A stretch of 64,000 nucleotides of DNA from RGIG2945 sp045540355 (lineage in GTDB: Bacteria; Bacillota; Clostridia; Oscillospirales; Acutalibacteraceae), in the NCBI GenBank assembly GCA_045540355.1, contig JAZQHB010000097.1, forward strand, positions 1 through 64,000, read 5' to 3'. Within the stretch, counting starts at the first letter, position 1; the number at the start of each line of letters is the position of its first letter. A model generated the notes under the pieces. It was not told the origin of the DNA. It worked only from the letters and a program-made list of their open reading frames with translations, and searched no databases. Made by a program: the position numbers and the translations under genes. Positions 44,198-51,646 of this stretch are shown one piece after another.

Positions 44198-45484
44198 TTA
44201 TATTTTGTCAATATGCTCCTTGAACCAAGCAAGTAATTTTCTTTCTGTTTCAATGCAGGTGCCTGATACATTGTACCACTTCGCCGCACCGTCAACCTCA
44301 TAGCCGCCGAAGTCAAATTCTTCTTCGGGTGTGAGATAAGCGTGAATTGAATTTGAGTATCCGCAGACATAGATACATTCTTCTTTGTAGCCTTTGTCTG
44401 CAAGCATTTTTTCAAGCTTATTGCCTGTTAAAGTGAGCAGCTCAAACGGAACAAAAACAAATGCCAATTCTTCACCGATTTTTAATATCTGCAACGGAAC
44501 GGTTATATCATTTGATATACCTTTTTCTGTTCTTTCAAGCATTTCACGGAACCACTGCATATCACGAAGATGGAAGCGTTTGTTCACTTCTTCTATCGGT
44601 GTCGAGAAATATTTTTCTTCATAAAGCTTAACTTTTTCTTTAAGCATTTCAGTGTCGTCAAACTCTCTCATCGGCAGTAAAACAGTTTCATAAGCGGATT
44701 TTATTTCACCCTCAAGATATTTTCCGTCACCTGAATTTTCTGAAAACTTTTTAACCGGGTCTGCCAACTCTTTGCTGAGAATTTCCGTCATTTTTTCAAT
44801 GTCTTCGCCCTTTTTCCATGTGGGGTTTATATCACCGCAACGACCCTGGAAATACATAAACGGAACTTCATCGCTTGAATAATCATTAAGTCTGCAAAGG
44901 AAGTCTGCTGAAAAATGCATATCTCTCTGCAACACCGCGTGGCAAGCTGCATGAGCAAAAACTCCGCAAACCTTTCCGTCACTGTTTTTAAAGACTGCCG
45001 CTTTTATTCTGCGGTCAATTATATCTTCACGGTTTCTGCGATTTACCGAGTGAATAAGCTTTTCGGGTAATACTGCAAATTCTACGGTACATTCAGTTGC
45101 TTTGTCCAATGCTCTTAAAGCCATATTTCCGCAGATTTCACCCATGTATGCGTAATAATCGGTATCAACAGGCATATCGGCTAAAATCCCCGATGCGGGT
45201 GCCGAATGTGTATGTATATATGAAAGTGACATATTTTCTCTCTTAATACCTGTCAATGCAGTAATCTGATCTGTCACTAAATTATAATATTTTGTATTAA
45301 GTCCTGCCGAGTCGATTGAAAAAATCAGATGTGTGTTTTCATCAGTTTTTACAGCACAGACCTTTACATGCAAATCATCACGGGTCTTTTCAACCTGACT
45401 CATTCTGAATGCGTAACCGTCACAATACTGACTTCTTGTAAATCTTATGATTTCATCTGCAAAACCAAATTTAATTTTACTCAT
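44198..45484 (-). CDS. Neutral/alkaline ceramidase N-terminal-domain-like hydrolase
   Basis: A 428-residue protein with motifs of the neutral ceramidase-like fold: SIDSAGL, YIHTHSAPASG (zinc-site His pair), FAHAACHAVLQRD and YFQGRCGDINPTW (the conserved CGD-N segment). It lacks a signal peptide, so it is cytoplasmic. In carbohydrate loci of gut bacteria such proteins are usually uncharacterised esterase/amidase-type hydrolases. First gene of the catabolic operon; ATG preceded by GAGGAG. Confidence 0.75.
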   Translation of the reverse strand: MSKIKFGFADEIIRFTRSQYCDGYAFRMSQVEKTRDDLHVKVCAVKTDENTHLIFSIDSAGLNTKYYNLVTDQITALTGIKRENMSLSYIHTHSAPASGILADMPVDTDYYAYMGEICGNMALRALDKATECTVEFAVLPEKLIHSVNRRNREDIIDRRIKAAVFKNSDGKVCGVFAHAACHAVLQRDMHFSADFLCRLNDYSSDEVPFMYFQGRCGDINPTWKKGEDIEKMTEILSKELADPVKKFSENSGDGKYLEGEIKSAYETVLLPMREFDDTEMLKEKVKLYEEKYFSTPIEEVNKRFHLRDMQWFREMLERTEKGISNDITVPLQILKIGEELAFVFVPFELLTLTGNKLEKMLADKGYKEECIYVCGYSNSIHAYLTPEEEFDFGGYEVDGAAKWYNVSGTCIETERKLLAWFKEHIDKI

Positions 45485-45505
45485 AAGTAATCACTCCTCA
45501 GAGTA

Positions 45506-45533
45506 ATTATACCACAGAGATTTAAAAAAACAA
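45506..45533 (-). promoter_or_regulatory. Promoter of the nine-gene catabolic operon
   Basis: Minus-strand -35 TTGTTT (45533-45528), 16-nt spacer, consensus -10 TATAAT (45511-45506) with an extended TGG. It is back-to-back with the GH36 promoter, 5 nt away, so one regulator could control both. Confidence 0.7.
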
Positions 45534-45537
45534 TCTA

Positions 45538-45566
45538 TTTACATTAAACATTTTATATGTTATACT
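45538..45566 (+). promoter_or_regulatory. Promoter of the GH36 gene
   Basis: -35 TTTACA (45538-45543), 17-nt spacer, -10 TATACT (45561-45566) with an upstream TGT. The gene starts at the ATG 45597, behind CGGAGG. Confidence 0.7.
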
Positions 45567-45596
45567 TTGGCAAAATACAATTTTCGGAGGTGCATT

Positions 45597-47564
45597 ATGA
45601 ATTTGCTCAGAAATCACAACCGTTTCAGTTTTCTGTATGACGGAAAAAGTTTTACGGAATATAAATTCACAAAAAAACAAACTGAAAAAGATAATGTTAT
45701 TACTACGGAATATCTCCTTGATGACGGATTAAAAATCACCAATGTCGCAACAAAATATCCTTGTGGTTGGGAGTGGGTAAACTATTTTGAAAATACTTCC
45801 GATAAACCTTCTTTGATGATTTCGGATATTTCCGACTGCGATATAAATCTTGAATTACCTCACGAAGACGAAACTGCTTTTTCGACTTTCATAACACCTT
45901 TTGAAGAAACAACACAGCTTTATTCTCCCGTGGGTTCGACCTGTTCAAGTGAAGACTTTTCCGTTTCTGTCGGTACGATGAAAAAGCAAGGTACTGACGG
46001 TGTTCTTAAACTGAATTCCACTGTTGAAATCACAACAACAAGCGGACGTTCAAGTGAAGACAAGGCACCTTTTTTTAATATTCATAAAAATGGTAAAGGA
46101 TATATCATCGCAATCGGCTGGACGGGTCAGTGGTTTTGCAATTTCACACGTAACGCCGATGATGTTCTGATAAAATCGGGAATTATGAACACCGATTTCA
46201 AGATGTTGCCCGGTGAAAAATTCCGCACATCTTCAGTTGTTATTATGCCTTATGAGGGTGACGTTGTTTCTTCACAGAATAAATGGAGAAGATTTGTCAA
46301 AGAAAACTTTTCTCTCATCGGTAAAAAAGGCAGAGACTCTCACGGACCTCTTTGTGCTTTAATCTGGGGCGGACTTGAATCGAAAAAAGTTCTTGAAAGA
46401 ATTGATGTTATCAATAAAAACAATCTTCCGACGGATTATGTCTGGATGGACGCAGGTTGGTACGGTGTTGATGCTCAACCCTCGCCCGATGAATTCAGAG
46501 ATGATTGGTTTTTAACAACAGGTGACTGGAGAGTAAGTAAACACATTCACCCCGACGGACTTTGTGACGTTTCCGAAAAAATTCATTCTTCGGGCAAGAA
46601 ATTTCTTTTGTGGTTTGAACCTGAAAGAGTATGTAAAACCTCTCCGATTATGAAAGAACATCCCGAATACTTTTTGCCTCACAGATTCCCTGACAGACCC
46701 GATCTTCTTCTGAATCTTGGTGACGATGAAGCATGGGAATACTGCTTTAAAACATTATCCGAAGTAATTGAAAAAATCGGAATTGACTGCTACCGTCAGG
46801 ACTGCAACTGTTTCCCCTACGGTTTCTTCAGATATCAGGAATCAGAAGACAGAAAAGGTGTTCGAGAAATTAAATATATAAACGGTTTGTATAAACTGTG
46901 GGACGCACTTTTGGAAAAGTTCCCCCACCTTATTATCGACAACTGTGCTTCAGGCGGCAGAAGAATTGATATTGAAACTCTCCGCAGAAGTATTCCTTTG
47001 TGGAGAAGTGATGCACAGTGCTTTGCAAATTATCCGCCCGAGATTGCTCAATGCCATACGGTAAACTACGGCACCTGGATGCCTTATTCGGGTTCGGGTA
47101 CAGGCAGACTTTATGATACATACCGCATCAGAAGTTCTTATTCTCCTGCTATGGCATTTGCTCACGGTTTAACCGAACGTGAAAACTTCGGTGAAAACGA
47201 AGAAGAAATCACACTGCTTAAAAAACACCTTGATGAATATGTTAAAATCAGGGATTATCTCACGGAAGATATGTATCCGCTTACACAAGTCAGCACCCGT
47301 ACGGATATATGGTCGGCAACACAATATGACAGACCCGAAAACGGTGACGGTATGATTCAAGTTTTCCGCAGAGAAAATTCTCCGTATAATACCGCAAGTT
47401 TCAACCTCGGTAATATCAACACAAGTAAAACTTACACCTTCACCGATATTGATACAAATGAAGAAATTGTTTTAAACGGTAACGAGCTTATCACTAACGG
47501 TTTTGAGGTAAAGCTCAAAGAAAAACGCAGTTCCAAAATTTATTTATACAAAAGAGGTTTATAA
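45597..47564 (+). CDS. GH36-family alpha-galactosidase (melibiase-like)
   Basis: A 655-residue cytoplasmic protein. The N-terminal ~260 residues form the beta-supersandwich domain. The barrel shows YVWMDAGWYG, FLLWFEPERV, CYRQDCN (candidate nucleophile Asp) and IDNCASGGRRID, with PLWRSDAQ as the acid/base region, all typical of GH36. It removes terminal alpha-galactosyl residues, possibly from imported oligosaccharides, although substitutions around the classic LKWD motif leave substrate open. ATG 45597 has GGAGG; the 10-codon longer reading lacks one. Coupled to the membrane gene by TAATG. Confidence 0.88.
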   Translation: MNLLRNHNRFSFLYDGKSFTEYKFTKKQTEKDNVITTEYLLDDGLKITNVATKYPCGWEWVNYFENTSDKPSLMISDISDCDINLELPHEDETAFSTFITPFEETTQLYSPVGSTCSSEDFSVSVGTMKKQGTDGVLKLNSTVEITTTSGRSSEDKAPFFNIHKNGKGYIIAIGWTGQWFCNFTRNADDVLIKSGIMNTDFKMLPGEKFRTSSVVIMPYEGDVVSSQNKWRRFVKENFSLIGKKGRDSHGPLCALIWGGLESKKVLERIDVINKNNLPTDYVWMDAGWYGVDAQPSPDEFRDDWFLTTGDWRVSKHIHPDGLCDVSEKIHSSGKKFLLWFEPERVCKTSPIMKEHPEYFLPHRFPDRPDLLLNLGDDEAWEYCFKTLSEVIEKIGIDCYRQDCNCFPYGFFRYQESEDRKGVREIKYINGLYKLWDALLEKFPHLIIDNCASGGRRIDIETLRRSIPLWRSDAQCFANYPPEIAQCHTVNYGTWMPYSGSGTGRLYDTYRIRSSYSPAMAFAHGLTERENFGENEEEITLLKKHLDEYVKIRDYLTEDMYPLTQVSTRTDIWSATQYDRPENGDGMIQVFRRENSPYNTASFNLGNINTSKTYTFTDIDTNEEIVLNGNELITNGFEVKLKEKRSSKIYLYKRGL

Positions 47565-48298
47565 TGTCAGATTTAAGAAAAAGATATTTTGTAAGGCTTA
47601 TTATGCGAAGTCTTGTTTTTGTTGCTTGTATCGTTTCATATTTTTTGCGTCCCGAGTGGTTTGACATTTTAAATAAGGGTCAGTTTTTTACAAAATTCTC
47701 ACCCTTGCATCTGCTTTGGTTTGCTTGGATTCTCGGAATGATACAACAACTTGTTCCGATAAAAAAGAAGCTTGCAATCGGTTCGTTAAAACTTTTTAAA
47801 GAAAATTTTAAACCGTCAGAGCTTTTTGAAAAACTCAATTTCAAGCACCTTCAGAAACATGTTGTCACAACCACAAAAGCCGCTTACAAGGTATTTCTCC
47901 TATGGACGGCACTTATTGCGGTAATCGGTGTTTTATATCATTTTGATGTCATAAATAAAATCTGGCTTTTTATGTTTTCGGTCACCTTTTATGTCTGCGA
48001 TCTGATATGTGTGCTTGTGTGGTGTCCGTTCAGACTTATCATGAAAAACAAGTGTTGTACCACTTGCCGAATTTTTAACTGGGACCACCTGATGATGTTT
48101 ACGCCTTTGATTTTTATGGGCGGCGGCTTCTTCTCGATTTCACTTCTTGTTATGGCAATCGCGGCATGGCTTGTTTGGGAATTGTGCGTTATGCTCTACC
48201 CCGAACGCTTTTGGGAATATACAAACTCCGCACTCAAATGTTCCGAGTGTACCGACAAATTATGCACACAGTACTGTCAGAAGCTCCGTAAAAAATAA
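47564..48298 (+). CDS. Cys-rich integral membrane protein of unknown function
   Basis: A 244-residue protein with about five to six hydrophobic segments (SLVFVACIVSYFL, LHLLWFAWILGMI, FLLWTALIAVIGVLY, FSVTFYVCDLICVLVW, LIFMGGGFFSISLLVMAIAA). Two Cys groups lie on the same likely side: KNKCCTTCRIFNWDH and the C-terminal CSECTDKLCTQYC. These could bind a metal or Fe-S cluster. It is translationally coupled to the alpha-galactosidase gene. I do not recognise a named family. Confidence 0.7.
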   Translation: MSDLRKRYFVRLIMRSLVFVACIVSYFLRPEWFDILNKGQFFTKFSPLHLLWFAWILGMIQQLVPIKKKLAIGSLKLFKENFKPSELFEKLNFKHLQKHVVTTTKAAYKVFLLWTALIAVIGVLYHFDVINKIWLFMFSVTFYVCDLICVLVWCPFRLIMKNKCCTTCRIFNWDHLMMFTPLIFMGGGFFSISLLVMAIAAWLVWELCVMLYPERFWEYTNSALKCSECTDKLCTQYCQKLRKK

Positions 48299-48310
48299 TA
48301 TATAAAACAA

Positions 48311-48350
48311 AAAGTTGTATCAGTACACCGATAAGTGTTGATACAACTTT
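48311..48350. terminator. Terminator between convergent genes
   Basis: Perfect 12-bp stem AAAGTTGTATCA (48311-48322) with TGATACAACTTT (48339-48350), followed by further Ts and preceded by As, so it works in both directions. It lies between the Cys-rich membrane gene and the manganese catalase gene. Confidence 0.88.
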
Positions 48351-48355
48351 TTTAA

Positions 48356-49024
48356 TTATCTGAATGACGGTTCTTTTGCTTCTACCTGAGTAAATCTGCT
48401 GTCAGCAGGTGACGGCTCCGATAAGCTGAAATACATCTTTGCCGCTTTTGTAGTTCCGAAATCTCTGTTTGAACCCGTACTCTGCACCTTATTGAAAGCT
48501 TCGCGGAACATTGCGTTGTGAGCTTCTTCACGGTTCAGCAAGAAGTCGATTGTTTCCTTGACTTTTTTATCGTTTATCTGTCGGTAGAGGTATTCATACA
48601 CAACCTTTGCTCTTTGCTCTGATGCAATATTTGAAAGAATATCTGCACATAAATCACCGGTAACACTTACATAATCACCTGTCCATGAATAACCCGATGC
48701 GTTTATAAGTCCGGGATTGAGCCCGAGGAGAGTGTGTGTCTGGATTTCACCTGCAGGTACTGTCATGGCATCAACATCATGTCCGTTGAGAAGATTTATT
48801 GTCTGTGCAACCATCTCCATGTGCCCTAACTCCTCTGCGGCAATGTCAAGAAACAAATCCTTAATTTCGGGGTCCTTGATTCTGAAGCTCTGCGACATAT
48901 ACTGCATAGCCGCTTTCAATTCTCCGTTTGCACCGCCGAGCTGCTCCTGAAGAAGTGCCGCATACTGCGGATTCGGTTTTTCAACTGACACAGGATGAAA
49001 CAAAATTTTTTCGTGCTTAAACAT
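48356..49024 (-). CDS. Manganese catalase (CotJC type)
   Basis: A 222-residue di-manganese catalase. The ligand set is visible: Glu in NGELKAAMQY, Glu-Glu-x-x-His in AAEELGHMEM, Glu in ASEQRAKVVYEYLY and Glu-x-x-His in NREEAHNAMF. Short length and lack of a long C-terminal tail fit the spore-coat CotJC/YjqC branch, but cotJA/cotJB are not adjacent. It detoxifies hydrogen peroxide. The ribosome site lies in one arm of a perfect 12-bp inverted repeat directly upstream. Confidence 0.92.
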   Translation of the reverse strand: MFKHEKILFHPVSVEKPNPQYAALLQEQLGGANGELKAAMQYMSQSFRIKDPEIKDLFLDIAAEELGHMEMVAQTINLLNGHDVDAMTVPAGEIQTHTLLGLNPGLINASGYSWTGDYVSVTGDLCADILSNIASEQRAKVVYEYLYRQINDKKVKETIDFLLNREEAHNAMFREAFNKVQSTGSNRDFGTTKAAKMYFSLSEPSPADSRFTQVEAKEPSFR

Positions 49025-49025
49025 A

Positions 49026-49071
49026 AAATTACCTCACTTTCAGTTTTATTGTTAACCGTGTGAGGTAATTT
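49026..49071 (-). promoter_or_regulatory. Perfect inverted repeat sequestering the catalase ribosome-binding site
   Basis: AAATTACCTCAC (49026-49037) and GTGAGGTAATTT (49060-49071) are perfectly complementary around a 22-nt loop. On the mRNA the 3' arm contains AGGT, the likely Shine-Dalgarno sequence, 1-12 nt before the ATG. There is no U-run, so it is not a terminator. It may be a translational switch or a DNA operator. Confidence 0.7.
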
Positions 49072-49080
49072 ATTCTTATC

Positions 49081-50388
49081 TTATATTATATTTTCTCCTA
49101 AATCCCAGCAAAGTCTTGAGAGTATATATTTATCTCTGATGTCCTTTGTTGCAAGGAATGTCGTTTCATAGATATCGGAGCCAACGCCGATTTCGTCCAT
49201 GGTTTTCGGGATTGAGAATTTATCCATCAGCTCTGCAATGTATTCAGATGACGGTAATTCTTCATCGATAATCTTTAAGATTTTATCCCAATTTTCCGTT
49301 ATGATTTCAAGACGGTTTTTGTGTTTTTCAACATCATATTTTTTCTGTTCAGCTTCAAGTGCTATCATATTTTCCGCACCCTTGCCGAGGAATTTCCGAA
49401 GCTCCTCCGACCACAAATCAAAGCTGAAAGCTTCAACAGACTTCAAAGCTTTGTCAACATCGGGTTTTATGTTTTTAATTTTTTCATAAAGTTCAGTTGC
49501 AAAGAGTGTTCCCAATGCACACTGTATTCCGTGAAGCTCTGCGGGTGTGCCGAACTCAACACTTCTCATATCCCACAAGTGCGAGAAATAATGCTCTGTT
49601 CCCGATGCGGGTCTTGAGCAGCCTGCAAAATTCATCGCAACACCGCTTATTACAAGCCCTTCAAAAACCGCTGATACCGCTTCCTTGTCGCCTTTCAAAA
49701 GTCCGTCTGCATTATCAACGCATTTTTTCAGCGATTTTCTGACCAAATCAGCCACTTCTTCGCAGTAGTATTCGCCGACAACAATTTGTGCGATTCTCCA
49801 CTCACAGATAGAAACATACTTAGCCAACATATCACCGAGTCCCGTTGCAAAAAGCTTGAGCGGTGCTTTTGAAAGAATATTTGTGTCTCCGATAATAACA
49901 TCCGCACATTTGCTGTCGAGTGAGATTTTAAAGCCGTCTCTTGTCATAGATGATGTTGCCGATGCATAACCGTCCATCGACGGTGCTGTTCCGACGATGA
50001 TGTAGGGTTTATTTGATACATTCGCAACAATTTTACTGATGTCATTTATAACACCCGAGCCGACACCTACAACCGCATCAACCAACATATCAATGTTCAT
50101 TATTGCAAGTCCGACGCTTGTTTCGTCCGGGTGTAAATGTTCCTGATTGAATATGTATTTGTGAACGGTGATTCCGCCGTTTTCTAAAATCGCACAGACT
50201 TCCTCACCGGCAGCGGCATAAGTGTTTATATCTGCAATGAGATAAACCTTTTTTGCGGAAAATTTTTCAAGGACCTCGGGAAGCTGATTTATAACTCCCT
50301 CACCGACAATCACATCGGAATCGAAGCTGTGCTCCTTACCGCAAGGGCAAGGCTTTTTATTCATTCTGTCAAGTTCATGTATGGACAT
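49081..50388 (-). CDS. araM: AraM/EgsA-type sn-glycerol-1-phosphate dehydrogenase
   Basis: A 435-residue protein of the iron/zinc-dependent dehydroquinate-synthase-like fold. VVGVGSGVINDISK binds the nucleotide, PYIIVGTAPSMDGYASATSS and GLGDMLAKY supply substrate and metal contacts, and SGTEHYFSHLWD and ELHGIQCALG hold metal-binding histidines. The family reduces dihydroxyacetone phosphate to glycerol-1-phosphate. In Bacillus subtilis araM lies in the arabinose operon; here it is 6 kb from araA/araD, an echo of that link. It ends 10 nt before the catalase hairpin. Confidence 0.88.
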   Translation of the reverse strand: MSIHELDRMNKKPCPCGKEHSFDSDVIVGEGVINQLPEVLEKFSAKKVYLIADINTYAAAGEEVCAILENGGITVHKYIFNQEHLHPDETSVGLAIMNIDMLVDAVVGVGSGVINDISKIVANVSNKPYIIVGTAPSMDGYASATSSMTRDGFKISLDSKCADVIIGDTNILSKAPLKLFATGLGDMLAKYVSICEWRIAQIVVGEYYCEEVADLVRKSLKKCVDNADGLLKGDKEAVSAVFEGLVISGVAMNFAGCSRPASGTEHYFSHLWDMRSVEFGTPAELHGIQCALGTLFATELYEKIKNIKPDVDKALKSVEAFSFDLWSEELRKFLGKGAENMIALEAEQKKYDVEKHKNRLEIITENWDKILKIIDEELPSSEYIAELMDKFSIPKTMDEIGVGSDIYETTFLATKDIRDKYILSRLCWDLGENII

Positions 50389-50412
50389 TATTTCACCTCT
50401 TTATGATATTAA

Positions 50413-50432
50413 GGGCGACATTCCGGTCGCCC
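50413..50432. repeat. Short palindromic extragenic element (GGGCGAC hairpin)
   Basis: GGGCGAC (50413-50419) pairs with GTCGCCC (50426-50432) around ATTCCG. The minus-strand form GTAGGGGCGACC...GTCGCCC resembles a repeat I recall as common between genes in Oscillospiraceae. It could act as a weak terminator for the acyltransferase transcript. Confidence 0.55.
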
Positions 50433-50459
50433 CTACTGCACTATTTTTTATTAAGCAAG

Positions 50460-50558
50460 TTTGAGATAATTTTGTTCAGAGTTCCGTTTTGAGCGAGGCG
50501 ATAGTATGTGAAATACATCGCCGAACGAAAAATGGTGCTATGGGCAAAATCAGCCAAA
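50460..50558 (-). repeat. Dispersed ~98-bp repeat, copy A
   Basis: Shares long identical blocks with 57952-58049, including TTTTGAGCGAGGCGATAGTA and ACATCGCCGAACGAAAAAT. An internal hairpin is formed by GGCGAT and ATCGCC arms. It directly abuts the stop codon of the acyltransferase gene, just as copy B follows era by a few nt. Confidence 0.85.
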
Positions 50559-51629
50559 CTATTCTTTTTCTTTCTTTAAGAATCTGTCAATCCTAATTCC
50601 CTGCAAGAAATCAAAGGGATATGAGAAAATCTTCAGTGAAAGAGCATAAGCTGTAACAACGGCAAGACCCATGAAGAATGTAATTCCGAAGAAATTGTCG
50701 AAAATATTCTGAAGTCCTGCTACTCTTTCAAACAATTCAAGCTCAATCATATAAAGGAATCTGTGGAGGATATAAACCTGAAGTGTTCTTGAGCCCAGGT
50801 TTGTGAAGAAAACCTTTATTCTCGGTACCCAGGCAAGGAAAGCTGCACCAAGTACGAGTGCTGCGATATAGAATAACGCTCTTGCACACCAACGCAAAAC
50901 GAACGGCCAATCACGGACACCGGGGATAGCGATGTACTTATAACTGCAGGTAATAAGTCTTGTTGATAAGTCGGGAGCTATAAACAACGCTATTATACAT
51001 ATTACACCCGCCGCAACAGCTAAGCCAATCTTGGTTTTCTTTTCAAAAAGCTTTTCAATATGCTCCTGCTTCAGGTAATACCCGAGAAGGAAGAACGGCA
51101 AGTGGACAAATATTCTTGAAAGGCTTGCAAGATGTCCGACCTTTGAATCATAGCCTATCAATAAACCGATAGCAAAAGCACCAATCATCACCCATTTGGG
51201 GTCAAATCTCTCAATTATCGGAAGCAAAATATACCAAGCTATAAGGCACTGCAAAAACCACAGCGAGGATCTTGCGGACAATACGCTCAAAGATACATCG
51301 TCTATTTTGAAAACCGCTTCAAATACACCGAATGTAAGCTGTGCTGCAAGGTAAAGAATGGTATATGTTACGGGTCTTTGTACCTTGATTACACCGGATT
51401 TGATATAACTCTTTGCGAAAAATCCCGATATGAATATGAGTGTAGGCATGTGGAGAGTATTGATTATAACCCACAAAGCTTTAATAATACCGTGTTCCTC
51501 TTTAAAAGGAGAAATAAAGTGTGCTAAAACAACAAGTGTTATAAGAATATATTTTGCATTGTCAAAAAAATATTTTCTGCCTTTTGCATCCTCATACGGA
51601 TTAACGGCAGGGAGTCTTGTTCCTTCCAT
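50559..51629 (-). CDS. Membrane acyltransferase 3 family protein
   Basis: A ~356-residue protein with about ten membrane segments. The N-terminal FFDNAKYILITLVVLAHFIS carries the catalytic-type His of acyltransferase family 3 (O-acetylation of surface glycans), and LHMPTLIFISGFFAKS is also typical. Tail residues are basic. ATG at 51629 behind AAAGGG is preferred to an in-frame GTG nine bases earlier. It begins 17 nt after the LicD fusion gene and probably shares its transcript, suggesting acylation of the same or a related polymer. Confidence 0.85.
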   Translation of the reverse strand: MEGTRLPAVNPYEDAKGRKYFFDNAKYILITLVVLAHFISPFKEEHGIIKALWVIINTLHMPTLIFISGFFAKSYIKSGVIKVQRPVTYTILYLAAQLTFGVFEAVFKIDDVSLSVLSARSSLWFLQCLIAWYILLPIIERFDPKWVMIGAFAIGLLIGYDSKVGHLASLSRIFVHLPFFLLGYYLKQEHIEKLFEKKTKIGLAVAAGVICIIALFIAPDLSTRLITCSYKYIAIPGVRDWPFVLRWCARALFYIAALVLGAAFLAWVPRIKVFFTNLGSRTLQVYILHRFLYMIELELFERVAGLQNIFDNFFGITFFMGLAVVTAYALSLKIFSYPFDFLQGIRIDRFLKKEKE

Positions 51630-51646
51630 TCTCTGCACCCTTTCTG

